From the NCBI GenBank assembly GCA_016873495.1, contig VGXC01000001.1, forward strand, positions 1-64,000: DNA of 64,000 nt, in the 5' to 3' direction. Positions within the stretch are counted from its first letter, which is position 1; each line of letters opens with the position of its first letter. The notes below the pieces were generated by a model, which made no database searches, was not told where the DNA came from, and saw only the letters and a program-made list of their open reading frames with translations. This DNA is from Nitrospira sp. (GTDB lineage Bacteria > Nitrospirota > Nitrospiria > Nitrospirales > Nitrospiraceae). Positions 16,532 to 25,629 of this stretch are shown here, piece after piece. Made by a program: the position numbers and the translations under genes.

Positions 16532-17203
16532 TTACTTGTCGCTGACGACCAAATGGCCGCGCCGGTTTTGCTGATAACAAGACTCATTGGACTCCCTGCA
16601 GAATGGCCGGTCCTTGCCATACGACACGACCGTGATGCGATTGCCGGCCACGCCGAGTTCGACCAAGTAATTACGGACCGCTTTGGCCCGCTTCTGTCCC
16701 AGGACCAGATTGTACGCCTGGGTGCCGCGCTCGTCGCAATGACCTTCGACGGCCAGCTTCTGCGAACCGTTGGCCTTGAGCCACTCCGCGGCCTTGGACA
16801 GCGCGCGCTGGCCGTCCTCGCTCAGTTTCCACGAATCGTAGGCAAAGTACACGTCGTCAAGTCCTGCCGCGGCCGTCGCCACCTGCTCCTGCTGCATCTC
16901 CTGTTGCCTGGACGATCCGGAAGGCTCCGCCTTGGCGACGGCAACCCCTTCCGACACCCGTTCTTCCCCGGATCCCTTCCCTGCAGGCTTTCCATTGTTG
17001 TCGCCGGGCAGCGAGCCGAACTGACTGACGGGCGCCTCCTGTCCGGCACCGGAACCGGCCCCACCCGGCTTCGCCTGGCTGGGCGCCGGCTCGAACGATT
17101 TGGAACCGGCATCCGCTTGGATGGACTTGCTGCAGCCGGCACCGACCAATGCCACCAGCCCCAGCCAACCCACCACCGTCACGGTTCGCATGCATGTATG
17201 CAT
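16532..17203 (-). CDS. pal: Peptidoglycan-associated lipoprotein Pal
   Basis: A 223-residue outer-membrane lipoprotein (lipobox VGAGC) with a Gly/Ser/Pro linker and a C-terminal OmpA domain. VYFAYDSWKLSEDG, EGHCDERGTQAYNLVLGQKR and RAKAVRNYLVELGV are the peptidoglycan-binding hallmarks of Pal. The frame is open to 17488, but the ATG at 17203 has CAGGAGGAG 8 nt upstream and starts the signal peptide. It follows tolB in the operon, as usual. The C-terminal tail has two extra Cys residues (CRESNESCY) that could form a disulfide. Confidence 0.95.
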   Translation of the reverse strand: MHTCMRTVTVVGWLGLVALVGAGCSKSIQADAGSKSFEPAPSQAKPGGAGSGAGQEAPVSQFGSLPGDNNGKPAGKGSGEERVSEGVAVAKAEPSGSSRQQEMQQEQVATAAAGLDDVYFAYDSWKLSEDGQRALSKAAEWLKANGSQKLAVEGHCDERGTQAYNLVLGQKRAKAVRNYLVELGVAGNRITVVSYGKDRPFCRESNESCYQQNRRGHLVVSDK

Positions 17204-17268
17204 ATGTCTGTCTCCTCCTGAGGTTAACACCGTCTCTGCTTCTTTGGCATGAGCCGATCCCCCATCCT

Positions 17269-18570
17269 CTACGCCGGCGACCAGGCCGGCGCGCTGTGGT
17301 GGACGCCGCCGGACGTCAGCCGCTCGAGATCGGTTCCGTCGCTGTTGATCATGTAGATGTGGCTCTTCCCTTCCGCGGTTGAGCTGAACACTAGGTGCCG
17401 TCCGTCCGGCGACCAGGAAGGCGAGTCGTCCACTCCCTGGCCGGACGTGATCTGAATCCGCTTCTGCCCGTCCGGACTGATCAGGCACAGCTTATACTGC
17501 CGGTCCTGGCCGCGGCAAACGTAGGCGATCCAATTGCCGCGCGGGGACCAGGCCGGGGCGGCATTGTGGTCCCCTTCGAAGGTCAGACGGCGCACGTTGG
17601 AGCCGTCGGCGCTCATCAAATAGATCTGCGGGCTGCCGCCTCGGTCGGATACAAAGGCCAGTTCACGGCCGGACGGCGCCCAGGCTGGCGATAAGTCTCC
17701 GCCGTTGTTGACCGTCAACCGGGTCAGTGTCTTAGTGCCCAAACTCATCTTGTAGATCTCGGCATTTCCTTCGTTGCTGGAGGCAAAGACCAGATCCGTC
17801 CCGTCCGGCGAGAAGGCCGGGGTGATGTTCAGCCCGGGCATGGACACCAGGGTCGCCCGTTTCCCCGTAGCCAGTTCGATCGCGTCGATATCCTGTTTGG
17901 TCCGGCTCCGGTAGGTGGTAAAGACGAGGTGCCGCCGATCCGGCGACCAGCGCGGCATGAGGCTCAGGAACCCATCGGCCGTCACCTGACGCGGACCGTA
18001 TCCGTCGTAGTCCATGACGTAGAGTTCGCGGCTGCCCCCCTGCTCCGACACGAACGCGATCTTGGTCTTGGCAATCCCCGGCTCTCCCGTATAGCGGTAG
18101 ACCAGTTCATCGGCCAGCCGGTGCGCCATCTGGCGCAACACCGGCGGCGCTCCGACATAGCGTTTGCTGGCGATGGCTTCCTGCTTGACGCCGTCGTAGA
18201 TCAGCCCATCCAGCACCAAATCCGGTTGGCGGGCCGCAACCTGCCCCCACACCAACACTGCAATCCCATTGTCCGCCGCCTGCTTGAACAGCACGTTTTG
18301 GGCCCCGTAGGCCCCGTCCAGCGTCAGACCCAGCTTCGCCTGATCCGTCACCGAAAAAATCAGCGAGCGGCGGAGGTCGTCCTTGAGCACTTGCGTCAGC
18401 CTCGACCCGGGATTGTCCGGCAGCTGTCCGTCGCGGAACCCGAGCACGGCGATCGGAATTTTCTGAAAGTCCGGCCGCGTCGCCTCCAGAAACACATCCG
18501 CCGCGCCGGATTCCAGGATCGCCCAGAACCCGGCCCCCAGGAACAGCATCGTTATCAGCAGGTATCGCAT
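17269..18570 (-). CDS. tolB: Tol-Pal system beta-propeller protein TolB
   Basis: A 433-residue periplasmic protein with a signal peptide, an N-terminal alpha/beta domain (PIAVLGFRDGQLPDNPGSRL) and a C-terminal six-bladed propeller built from repeats such as LMPRWSPDRRHLVFTTYRS, PAWAPSGRELAFVSDRGG and PSWSPDGRHLVFSS. The ATG at 18570 starts 4 nt after the tolA stop, and GGAGG within the tolA end can serve as its ribosome site. A TTG at 18582 would overlap tolA but has no spacer. Confidence 0.95.
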   Translation of the reverse strand: MRYLLITMLFLGAGFWAILESGAADVFLEATRPDFQKIPIAVLGFRDGQLPDNPGSRLTQVLKDDLRRSLIFSVTDQAKLGLTLDGAYGAQNVLFKQAADNGIAVLVWGQVAARQPDLVLDGLIYDGVKQEAIASKRYVGAPPVLRQMAHRLADELVYRYTGEPGIAKTKIAFVSEQGGSRELYVMDYDGYGPRQVTADGFLSLMPRWSPDRRHLVFTTYRSRTKQDIDAIELATGKRATLVSMPGLNITPAFSPDGTDLVFASSNEGNAEIYKMSLGTKTLTRLTVNNGGDLSPAWAPSGRELAFVSDRGGSPQIYLMSADGSNVRRLTFEGDHNAAPAWSPRGNWIAYVCRGQDRQYKLCLISPDGQKRIQITSGQGVDDSPSWSPDGRHLVFSSTAEGKSHIYMINSDGTDLERLTSGGVHHSAPAWSPA

Positions 18571-18574
18571 CCGC

Positions 18575-19624
18575 CTACCCAACCTCCTCGCCCACCACGA
18601 AACTGAAATGCGCGTCCAAAGACGACTCGGCCAAATCCTTCGGGAACGGCGGCAACGGGTCGGCCTTCAGCACCGCGCGGGTGGCCGCATCGTCGAAGTA
18701 GCCGTTGCCGGACGACGTTTCGACCGCCACGGCGCTCACGCCCCCGGACTGGTCCAGCCGGAACTTGATCACGACCTTGTAGGTCTTACCGGCCAGGTCC
18801 ACGGGCGGCGCGACCCACTGCGCGCTGATCAACCGCTGAACTTGCGCGAGATACCAGTTGAATCCCGTTGCGACACCGAGCACCTGCATCTTGGTGGCGG
18901 GAATCTTTGCCGCCGCCTTGGCCTGCGGTATCGGCGCCGGCCGCTTCAGAATCGCTTCTTCCGGAGCGGGTTTTAACGTCTGCGGCTCCAGATTTTGCAC
19001 CTGCTGCGTTAAGGTCTGCTTGGCCTGGTTCTCCTTGGGCATGACGGGCCCGACGGCCGGCGGCTGGGACTCGGGTACCGCAACGTTTTTCAGTAGGTCG
19101 TCGATCTCCCGCTTGAACTTCTGCTGCGACGCGTCGGTCTTGGCCGGTTGCACCCGCTGAACGGGCGCCGATTTCGGCGCAGGCGCTACATCTCCCAATG
19201 CGGGCGCCTGCGGCGGCAACTTGATCCCGCGCAAGAGATCCTTGAGCTGTGCCTCCGACTTGGAGGGCGCAGGCGCCGGCGGCGGTGTGGGCACCGCGAC
19301 GGACGGCGTGACCGTCGGTTTGACCACTTGGGGCACCGGAGCCGGCGGCGGCGCGGCGGGCGCCGGCGGCGGGGCAACCGGAACCTCCGCCTCCACAGTC
19401 CGTTGCACCGGGGACAGCACCGGCGCTGGAGGCAAGGTGACCAGCGAAACCTGGTACGAAGCCATCGGCCGGTCCATTTTAGTCGGCAACCTGAGTCCGC
19501 CGGCAACAATCAGCACCGCCAGATGCAGCAGCAGCGACAGGGCCAGCATCGCGCCCAGACGCGACGGCTGCGGCGCCGTCCCTTGCCACCAGAGCGCCGA
19601 ATCTGAACAGGCGTCCGCCGTCAT
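18575..19624 (-). CDS. tolA: TolA/TonB-type energy-transducing protein
   Basis: A 349-residue bitopic protein. One transmembrane helix (about residues 25-44) with a short cytoplasmic N-terminus, a long Pro/Ala- and Lys/Gln-rich periplasmic span, and a C-terminal TonB/TolA domain (about 255-345: YLAQVQRLISAQWVAPPVDL, ATRAVLKADPLPPFPKDL). It should carry proton-motive energy from TolQR to TolB/Pal. The middle is Pro-rich rather than the long Ala/Lys helix of E. coli TolA, so it looks TonB-like; its place between tolR and tolB makes TolA the better name. Confidence 0.9.
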   Translation of the reverse strand: MTADACSDSALWWQGTAPQPSRLGAMLALSLLLHLAVLIVAGGLRLPTKMDRPMASYQVSLVTLPPAPVLSPVQRTVEAEVPVAPPPAPAAPPPAPVPQVVKPTVTPSVAVPTPPPAPAPSKSEAQLKDLLRGIKLPPQAPALGDVAPAPKSAPVQRVQPAKTDASQQKFKREIDDLLKNVAVPESQPPAVGPVMPKENQAKQTLTQQVQNLEPQTLKPAPEEAILKRPAPIPQAKAAAKIPATKMQVLGVATGFNWYLAQVQRLISAQWVAPPVDLAGKTYKVVIKFRLDQSGGVSAVAVETSSGNGYFDDAATRAVLKADPLPPFPKDLAESSLDAHFSFVVGEEVG

Positions 19625-19670
19625 GTCCGTCGTCGCGCACCCTCGGATGCGCGCGCGCCCTCCTCGACGC

Positions 19671-20117
19671 TCACGGCCTGCCCGACTCCTTCACGAGTCC
19701 ATCCGTCACACGCTCCGGCCCGACCGGGTCCGTGACCATGCCCAGTTTGTCGATCCCCGCCTGCTTGACCCCATCCATCACTTGCACGACGATGCCGTAA
19801 GGCACCTCGCTGTCGGCCCGCAGGAACACCGACACTTCGCGGTTCCGCTGCTTCGCCGCCCGCAGACGGGACTCCAGCTGAGCCGGAGAGACCCGGTCCT
19901 TGTCGAGATAGAGCTTCTGATCCCGTTCGATCGTGAGCACGAGCCGTTCCTCTGGCTTGATCGTATTGCTGGCGGAGGTCGGGAGCTTGATGTCCATGCC
20001 GCGGTAGAGCATCGGCGCCGTGACCATGAAAATGATCAGCAGCACGAGCACCACGTCCACGAGCGGGACCACGTTGATCTCCGCCATGAACCGGCGGCGC
20101 CGGCTCTCGAAGATCAC
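19671..20117 (-). CDS. tolR: TolR (ExbD/TolR family)
   Basis: A 148-residue inner-membrane protein. [20 protein letters not shown] includes the single transmembrane helix with the conserved pore Asp (PLVD) of ExbD/TolR. The periplasmic part ends in the typical [20 protein letters not shown] segment. The GTG start overlaps the tolQ stop (GTGA), so translation is coupled. Confidence 0.94.
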   Translation of the reverse strand: MIFESRRRRFMAEINVVPLVDVVLVLLIIFMVTAPMLYRGMDIKLPTSASNTIKPEERLVLTIERDQKLYLDKDRVSPAQLESRLRAAKQRNREVSVFLRADSEVPYGIVVQVMDGVKQAGIDKLGMVTDPVGPERVTDGLVKESGRP

Positions 20118-20833
20118 CCGCGCACCCCCGCAGCCTTGAGCTTGGTCTGCAGCTGGTGCACCAATTCGATGCTGAACGCTTCCGCCCGGAAGGCGGACTT
20201 GCGGATCCGATTCAGGAAGTAATTGTAGGCGATGACCGCCGGAATCGCCGTAAAAAGACCGGCGGCGGTGGCGACCAAGGCTTCCGCCACGCCGGGAGCC
20301 ACCGCCGAGATGCTGGCGGTCCCCTGCTTGCCGATTTCTCCGAAGGCGTCGATAATCCCCATCACGGTGCCCAACAACCCGATGAACGGCGTGATGTTAC
20401 CGGTCGTGGCCAGGAACGGCAGGTACGTCTCCTGCTTGGCAATCTGGTCTTGCACCAGATGCGCCACGACTCGATCCATATATTGGCGATCCGCAGGCGA
20501 CGGCGCCTCGATCGGCTCGGCGGAGCCTGCCGTCAGTCCTCCTCGGCCATCCCGGGCCTCCTCTTGCAGTCGATCCGTGGCGCCCAGAAAGAGCATGGCG
20601 GTCGGACTGGCCGGCAACCGGTGCGCCTGCCGGCGCAGCTCCTCCTGGTCCTTCGTCTTGGCGAAGGCGTTCATGAAGCGCCGGTCGTCCCGGTCTCCGG
20701 CGCGGAAGGTCCGCGATTTGAGCAGGATAATGGTCCAGGAAACGACGGAGAAGAGGAAGAGCACCAGCAGAACGACTTTCGATACCGTCCCAAGCGAACC
20801 GACGAGCCCAAGAGGACCGGTCTGAGACATCAT
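20114..20833 (-). CDS. tolQ: TolQ (MotA/TolQ/ExbB proton channel)
   Basis: A 239-residue protein with an N-terminal helix ([20 protein letters not shown]) and two C-terminal helices around [20 protein letters not shown] and [20 protein letters not shown], the classic MotA/TolQ/ExbB core. With TolR it forms the proton channel of the Tol-Pal complex. It is the first gene of the operon. GGAGGAG lies 14 nt before the ATG, a longer gap than usual, and an adjacent second ATG at 20830 is possible. Confidence 0.94.
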   Translation of the reverse strand: MMSQTGPLGLVGSLGTVSKVVLLVLFLFSVVSWTIILLKSRTFRAGDRDDRRFMNAFAKTKDQEELRRQAHRLPASPTAMLFLGATDRLQEEARDGRGGLTAGSAEPIEAPSPADRQYMDRVVAHLVQDQIAKQETYLPFLATTGNITPFIGLLGTVMGIIDAFGEIGKQGTASISAVAPGVAEALVATAAGLFTAIPAVIAYNYFLNRIRKSAFRAEAFSIELVHQLQTKLKAAGVRG

Positions 20834-20906
20834 CAGGCTAGTACATCTCCTCCCGCATCATGCAGGGCTTACAATCACCGATACCACTCAACCCATTGGG
20901 GAAAAT

Positions 20907-20934
20907 TGGCGGGGCCGACGGGATTTGAACCGCG
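20907..20934 (-). pseudogene. 3' fragment of tRNA-Asp (CCA, acceptor and T-arm only)
   Basis: The first 24 bases, from the CCA end (20907) through the TTC of the T-loop, are identical to the 3' end of the intact tRNA-Asp at 21078. The match then continues with one C deleted and stops before the anticodon arm. The rest is replaced by GC-rich hairpin sequence, so this is not a working tRNA. It could be a duplication scar, an att-like remnant or a source of a tRNA-derived RNA. Confidence 0.75.
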
Positions 20935-21060
20935 CTCCCTCGCCGGCTCAGGCAGCCCCGCTTCGCCGGCTCTTACAGAGGGGGCCAGCCCCCTCGTAGG
21001 CTCCCCACGAAGGGGTCGCGCCCCCTTCGGAACCCCCGGTCGCGGTTTCATAATCCCACG
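20935..21060. repeat. GC-rich hairpin array between tRNA-Asp and its fragment
   Basis: Contains two perfect stem-loops, GAGGGGGC-CA-GCCCCCTC (20978-20995) and CGAAGGGG-TCGCGC-CCCCTTCG (21008-21029), and a pair of GCCGGC half-sites near 20943-20970. None has a T-run typical of an intrinsic terminator. It may help end or process the tRNA transcript. No credible gene is present in this stretch. Confidence 0.6.
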
Positions 21061-21077
21061 ACAGCACACTGAGAACA

Positions 21078-21156
21078 TGGCGGGGCCGACGGGATTTGAA
21101 CCCGCGACCTCCAGATTGACAATCTGGCGTCCTAAACCAGGCTGAACGACGGCCCC
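21078..21156 (-). tRNA. tRNA-Asp (anticodon GTC)
   Basis: The minus strand folds into a full cloverleaf: acceptor GGGGCCG/CGGCCCC, D-stem GTTC/GGAC, anticodon stem CCAGA/TCTGG around loop TTGTCAA (anticodon GTC), T-arm with TTCAAAT, discriminator G and an encoded CCA. It is 79 nt long because of a slightly enlarged D-loop. It lies downstream of tRNA-Val under the same promoter. Confidence 0.95.
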
Positions 21157-21258
21157 ATAGTTCGGAAAGATGATGTGCAGATAAAATTATGCGTCCAGGC
21201 ACCTCGATACTACCATTCGACTCCGTGAGATGCCCACTCTCTGACCGCGTCACAGGTT

Positions 21259-21334
21259 TGGTAGGCGGAACAGGGATCGAACCTGTGACCTCTGCCTTGT
21301 AAGGGCAGCGCTCTCCCAACTGAGCTATCCGCCC
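21259..21334 (-). tRNA. tRNA-Val (anticodon TAC)
   Basis: 76 nt with encoded CCA. Acceptor GGGCGGA/TCCGCCT (one G-U pair), D-arm AGCTCAGTTGGGAGAGC, anticodon stem CTGCC/GGCAG around CTTACAA (anticodon TAC), and T-loop TTCGATC. All conserved positions are present. Confidence 0.96.
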
Positions 21335-21375
21335 GAATTCTCAAGCTTGCCGAGCAGTTGCGCGAGAGTTTTCGG

Positions 21376-21404
21376 ATGTTATCAAGTCTGCCGCTGGTTG
21401 TCAA
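21376..21404 (-). promoter_or_regulatory. Sigma-70 promoter of the tRNA-Val/tRNA-Asp unit
   Basis: The minus strand has TTGACA (21399-21404), a 17-nt spacer and TAACAT (21376-21381), about 42 bp before the tRNA-Val 5' end. Confidence 0.8.
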
Positions 21405-21502
21405 CCGCGCCATAAGCAACGATGAAGTATAAATGATGAACGACCTGGCCGCGGAGTTGCGCTGAATGTCCCGTCATCCGTTCATCATTCAGAATTTCGC
21501 AT

Positions 21503-22426
21503 TCAGCGTTGTGTCTTGGCGCCGCGCCGTTGTTTTCGCGGAAACAAATTCGTGTGCACACGCTTCAAACGCTCGCGCTCGACGTGCGTATAAATCTGGG
21601 TCGTAGTGATCCGGGCGTGGCCCAGCATCGTCTGGACCGAGCGCAGATCGGCCCCGCGATCCAACAAGTGGGTCGCGAAGGAGTGCCGGAGCATGTGCGG
21701 TGAGATAGGCTTGGCAATCCCGGCGCGGCGCGCCCGCGCCCGGAGGGCTTTCCAAAACCCCTGGCGCGTGAGTTTGCCGCCGCGCCGGGTCACGAACAGG
21801 TGCCGCGCCGGACGGCCCTTGACCAAGGCCGAACGGGCCTGCTCCAAATAGGCCTCCAGCCTCTGCCTGGCTACTTCGCCGATCGGCACAACCCTTTGCT
21901 TCGCCCCCTTGCCTGACGCCAGCACATACCCGACGCCCATATTCAGATGGGCCACTTCCAGATTCACCAATTCCGAAACCCGCAATCCCGTCGCGTACAA
22001 TAATTCCACCATCGCCGCATCGCGCTTGCCCTCCGGCTGCGTCTCCGCCGGGAGCTCCAGCAACTTGGAGACTTCGGCTTGCGAGAGCACCTTGGGCAGC
22101 CTCGCCCAGGGGCGTGGAGTTTTGAGGTTCAGCAGGGGATTCTCGTGGACCAACCGCTCGCGGCACAGGAACCGGAAGAAACCCCGCAACGCGGCCATAC
22201 ATCTGGCGGTGGACGCAGGCGAGAGATTCGTGCGCCGCAAATGCGCGAGGAATTCGGACATGACCGGACGGGTCGCGCCAGCCGGATCACGGATCGCACG
22301 GGCGGCTAAAAAATCTTGCAGCTTTTGCAGATCGCGCCGGTAGGCTTCGAGGGTGTTGCCGGCCAATCCCGCTTCGACCCGCAAATCGGCGAGGTAGCGA
22401 TCGACTAATCCATCCAGTCTTTCCAT
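21503..22426 (-). CDS. xerD: Tyrosine recombinase XerC/XerD
   Basis: A 307-residue site-specific recombinase with a SAM-like N-terminal core-binding domain (about 3-95) and a catalytic domain. The full catalytic set is present: Arg149 (TGLRVSEL), Lys173, His244 and Arg247 (HMLRHSFATHLL), His270 (LGHARITTTQIY) and Tyr279. Length and motifs fit the housekeeping XerC/D pair that resolves chromosome dimers better than a phage integrase. AAGGGTGG precedes the ATG. I cannot decide between XerC and XerD. Confidence 0.9.
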   Translation of the reverse strand: MERLDGLVDRYLADLRVEAGLAGNTLEAYRRDLQKLQDFLAARAIRDPAGATRPVMSEFLAHLRRTNLSPASTARCMAALRGFFRFLCRERLVHENPLLNLKTPRPWARLPKVLSQAEVSKLLELPAETQPEGKRDAAMVELLYATGLRVSELVNLEVAHLNMGVGYVLASGKGAKQRVVPIGEVARQRLEAYLEQARSALVKGRPARHLFVTRRGGKLTRQGFWKALRARARRAGIAKPISPHMLRHSFATHLLDRGADLRSVQTMLGHARITTTQIYTHVERERLKRVHTNLFPRKQRRGAKTQR

Positions 22427-22452
22427 TAGACCACCCTTTTAGACATTTTCAG

Positions 22453-22481
22453 ACTATACGCACGAACAGCAGTGAAAACAA
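22453..22481 (-). promoter_or_regulatory. Probable promoter of xerD
   Basis: The minus strand has TTGTTT (22476-22481), a 17-nt spacer and TATAGT (22453-22458), 27 bp before the xerD ATG. Confidence 0.6.
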
Positions 22482-22502
22482 CATGATACGCTTCGTCGCG
22501 CC

Positions 22503-22531
22503 TTGACAGCCCCGCACCCGACCCCTATAGT
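22503..22531 (+). promoter_or_regulatory. Sigma-70 promoter of the binding protein / trpS unit
   Basis: TTGACA (22503-22508), a 17-nt spacer and TATAGT (22526-22531), near consensus, 43 bp before the ATG at 22574. Confidence 0.85.
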
Positions 22532-22573
22532 ACAAAAGTCCTTAGGTACGAGCATGCGCAATGTCGGGAGCCG

Positions 22574-24577
22574 ATGGTCGTTTCAATCTCTTCACAGCAG
22601 CCCTCCTTTTCCTCCAAGTGCCCCTTGGTCCGTGCCCACGCTGTGCGTGGTCTGGCCGCCGGCCTGTCGCTGTCCATTCTGATGCTCGCCTCGCTGAGCC
22701 ACCCCCCGACCCTTTACGGCGCCGACGCCGACGCTCCGCCGCCCCCCCAGATCAAGAACGCTCCTCCGCAGAAGCCGGATGACGGGCCCCTAGCAAAAAC
22801 CAAAGCCCTGCTCGACGCCCAACAAGACGACGAGGCCATCGAAACCCTCAAACCGCTCCTGGCCTCGGCCAAGGGCGACTCGCTGGCTCAGGTCTATTTC
22901 TTCATGGCCAGCGCGCTCAACGACAAGAAAGACTATGCCGCGGCGGCCGATTACTTAGACCGCCTCCTGACCGAATTCCCGAATGCCGCGGTGGCCGTCC
23001 GAAGCCGCATGCTGTTCGGCACCGTGCAGGCCCGCCTGGGCAAGACGGACCAAGCGCTCTCCCTCCTGTCCGACGTGCGCGCGCAGGCCGAGGACATCGA
23101 GACCAAGCGCGACGTCCTCAAGGCGATCGGGGAAGTTCAGGCCCTCAAGAGGGATTACGTTCGGGCCATTCAAACCTGGTTGGAGGAGATGTCCATCGGC
23201 CCCTCCGAACGCCCAGCCGAGGCGCGCGAACGCATCAGGCGCCTCGTACAAGAACAAGCCGATCGCACGGCGCTAGTGCTTCTGCGTGACGCGTATCCGA
23301 CGACATTTCCCGGCGACCTCGTGTTGATTCGCCTGGTCGAGATGCACCAGGCGCGGGGGGAAGAGCACTTGGCCGAGCGTAACCTACGCCTCTTCCTCAC
23401 GCATTTTCCTTCCCACGAGTATGCGCAGTCCGCCGCGGAGCAATTGCGCGCGCACAAGACGAAGCTCAAGACCAGCCAATACATACTGGCGGCGGCAGTC
23501 CCGACTTCGGGCCGCCTGAGTCCCTTTGGAACCGAGGCGTTGAACGGCATCCGGCTGGCTATCGAGAAAGCCAAGGAGGCGGGGGTGACCTCCGTCGGGC
23601 TCGTCGTCAAGGACACCGCCGGTCTGGAAAAGGCGACGCTCCGCGCGGAACTGCTCGAGTTGGTCTCGGAATATCGCCCGCAAGCGGTGATCGGCCCCCT
23701 CCTCTCGCGCCACCTGCCGACGGCCGCCGCCGTGGCCGAAGAAACCGACACGCCCTTTCTGACCCCCGCGGCGACGACGTCCGACGTACGTCGCCTCGGG
23801 ACCTATCTGTTCACAACCGCACTTACCTACCCGCAGCAAGCCCGCCGCCTGGCGGACTATGCGGTCGGACGACTGGGATACAAACGCATTTGCATCCTCC
23901 ACCCGGAGACCGCGTACGGACAGGAATTGGCCCGCCTGTTCGGCCAGGAAGTCCGTCAGCGCGGCGGCGAGATCATCGCCGTCGAATCCTATCCGGAAAA
24001 CGCCACGGACTTCGGCCCGCAGATCAAGCATCTGAAAGCCGAAGACCTAAAACGACACGGGACCGCCACGACGAGCCAGACGAGCAAAGGCGCCACCAAA
24101 ATCACCTACACGGCCGGCTTCGACGCCCTCTTCCTGCCGGGCAGCGCCGGTCAGGCGTCCCTGCTGGCCCCGCAACTGCGCTTCTACGACATCAAGGTCC
24201 CGCTGCTGGGCAGCAATGCCTGGAATACGCCGGACTTGCTGCGCCTGGCGGACCGCTCGATCGACGGCAGCGTCTTCGTGGACGGCTGGTTTCAAGAGAG
24301 CCAGGACCAGGGGATGCGTGACTTCGTGGAGCAGTACCGGCGGAAGTACCAGAACAATCCGACCCTGTTCGCCGCCCAGGCCTATGACGCGGCGCGGCTG
24401 GCCCTGGAGGCCATCCGCAGAGGGGCCACGAACGGGAAAGGCCTGCGCGAGCAACTCTTGAAAGGCCAGGACCTGCCGTCGCTGGGCGGGCTGGCGTCCT
24501 TCGGTCCCGGCGGCACGCTGGAGCGGCGGATTTTTGTCATTCAGGTCAAGCAGGGCAAACTGATCCAGCTCGAATAA
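22574..24577 (+). CDS. Periplasmic TPR plus type 1 substrate-binding protein (LpoA/PBP-activator-like)
   Basis: A 667-residue exported protein. The long signal sequence has a hydrophobic core around residues 26-42. TPR-like helices cover about 75-290 (LAQVYFFMASALNDKKDYAA, VYF-type units), and a Peripla_BP_6 domain covers about 300-660 (GRLSPFGTEALNGIRLAIEK, FLTPAATTSDVRRLGTYLF, ILHPETAYGQELARLFGQEV). The combination of N-terminal TPR and C-terminal Leu/Ile/Val-binding fold matches LpoA-type penicillin-binding-protein activators, but a solute-binding role is possible. No lipobox is clear and no permease genes are adjacent. Confidence 0.78.
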   Translation: MVVSISSQQPSFSSKCPLVRAHAVRGLAAGLSLSILMLASLSHPPTLYGADADAPPPPQIKNAPPQKPDDGPLAKTKALLDAQQDDEAIETLKPLLASAKGDSLAQVYFFMASALNDKKDYAAAADYLDRLLTEFPNAAVAVRSRMLFGTVQARLGKTDQALSLLSDVRAQAEDIETKRDVLKAIGEVQALKRDYVRAIQTWLEEMSIGPSERPAEARERIRRLVQEQADRTALVLLRDAYPTTFPGDLVLIRLVEMHQARGEEHLAERNLRLFLTHFPSHEYAQSAAEQLRAHKTKLKTSQYILAAAVPTSGRLSPFGTEALNGIRLAIEKAKEAGVTSVGLVVKDTAGLEKATLRAELLELVSEYRPQAVIGPLLSRHLPTAAAVAEETDTPFLTPAATTSDVRRLGTYLFTTALTYPQQARRLADYAVGRLGYKRICILHPETAYGQELARLFGQEVRQRGGEIIAVESYPENATDFGPQIKHLKAEDLKRHGTATTSQTSKGATKITYTAGFDALFLPGSAGQASLLAPQLRFYDIKVPLLGSNAWNTPDLLRLADRSIDGSVFVDGWFQESQDQGMRDFVEQYRRKYQNNPTLFAAQAYDAARLALEAIRRGATNGKGLREQLLKGQDLPSLGGLASFGPGGTLERRIFVIQVKQGKLIQLE

Positions 24578-24587
24578 CAGGAGCACG

Positions 24588-25583
24588 ATGACGACCCACC
24601 ACGCAAAAAAACGAGTGTTGAGCGGCATGCAGCCCAGCGGGCTCCTCCACCTGGGCAATTGGCTCGGCGCATTGGACAACTGGAAGACGCTGCAAGAGCA
24701 GTACGACTGCTTCTTTTTCGTCGCCGACTGGCACGCCCTCTCCACCAACTATGCCGACACCAGCCGCATCAAGGAATTCTCGCGCGAGCTGCTCATCGAC
24801 TGGCTCGCCGCCGGCATCGATCCACAGCGCGCCACCGTCTTCATCCAGTCGCGCATCCCCGAGCACGCGATCCTGCACCTGCTGTTCTCGATGATGGTGC
24901 CGATTCCCTGGCTGGAACGGAACCCCACCTACAAGGAGAAGCAGGACGAGATCAAGGAGAAGGACCTCTCCACCTACGGCTTCCTCGGCTATCCGGTGCT
25001 CCAGGCCGCGGATATCCTGATCTACAAGCCGGACTTCGTTCCCGTGGGCAAAGACCAGCTCCCGCACCTGGAGCTGACCCGCGAGATCGCGCGACGCTTC
25101 AACAGCCTCTACAAGCCGGTGTTTCCGGAGCCGATGGAACACCTGACCAAGTTTCCCAAAGTCCTCGGCACCGACGGGCGAAAAATGAGCAAGAGCTACG
25201 GGAACACCATCAACCTCTCCGACGCGGAGCCGGTGGTCCGTCAGAAGCTCAAGACCATGGTGACGGACCCGGCGCGGGTCAAGCGCACGGACAAGGGCAA
25301 TCCCGACATCTGCCCCGTCTACGACTTCCACAAAATCTATTCGGCCAAAGCGGTGCAGGACCGCATCAATACCGAATGCCGCACGGCGGCCATCGGCTGC
25401 ATCGACTGCAAGAAACTTGTCGCCGACGCAATGGTGGAACGGCTCGTGCCGATCTGGGAGAACCGGGCCAAGCTGACCGCCAAGCCGGATCAAGTAGAAG
25501 AGATCGCGCAGGAAGGCAGTCACCGCGCCGCCAAGGTCGCTCAGAAGACGCTGGATGAAGTGAAAGAAGCCATGAAAATTTGA
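24588..25583 (+). CDS. trpS: Tryptophanyl-tRNA synthetase
   Basis: A 331-residue class I synthetase that charges tRNA-Trp. The N-terminal RVLSGMQPSGLLHLGNWLGA has the HIGH-type motif, GKDQLPHLELTREIARRFN follows, and GRKMSKSYGNTINL is the KMSKS loop. AGGAG lies just before the ATG, 10 bp after the upstream stop, so the two genes are probably cotranscribed. Confidence 0.95.
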   Translation: MTTHHAKKRVLSGMQPSGLLHLGNWLGALDNWKTLQEQYDCFFFVADWHALSTNYADTSRIKEFSRELLIDWLAAGIDPQRATVFIQSRIPEHAILHLLFSMMVPIPWLERNPTYKEKQDEIKEKDLSTYGFLGYPVLQAADILIYKPDFVPVGKDQLPHLELTREIARRFNSLYKPVFPEPMEHLTKFPKVLGTDGRKMSKSYGNTINLSDAEPVVRQKLKTMVTDPARVKRTDKGNPDICPVYDFHKIYSAKAVQDRINTECRTAAIGCIDCKKLVADAMVERLVPIWENRAKLTAKPDQVEEIAQEGSHRAAKVAQKTLDEVKEAMKI

Positions 25584-25629
25584 TCCGTATCAGGCCGCCC
25601 TCGACATTTCATTTCTCTTATTTTTCTTG

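Noticed and set aside
20157-21145. 329-codon plus-strand ORF opposite tolQ and the tRNA region
   Set aside because: Antisense to tolQ and to a tRNA; contains peptide echoes of the duplicated tRNA end (GPTGFEP repeated), a typical false ORF over tRNA genes.
20875-21319. Two minus-strand ORFs overlapping the tRNA genes
   Set aside because: They read through tRNA-Val and tRNA-Asp and the hairpin array, so they are not genes.
21503-22426. XerD-like gene as an island integrase acting on the neighbouring tRNA genes
   Set aside because: Length and motifs fit housekeeping XerC/D, and no island cargo lies between it and the tRNAs. The tRNA-Asp fragment is reported separately.
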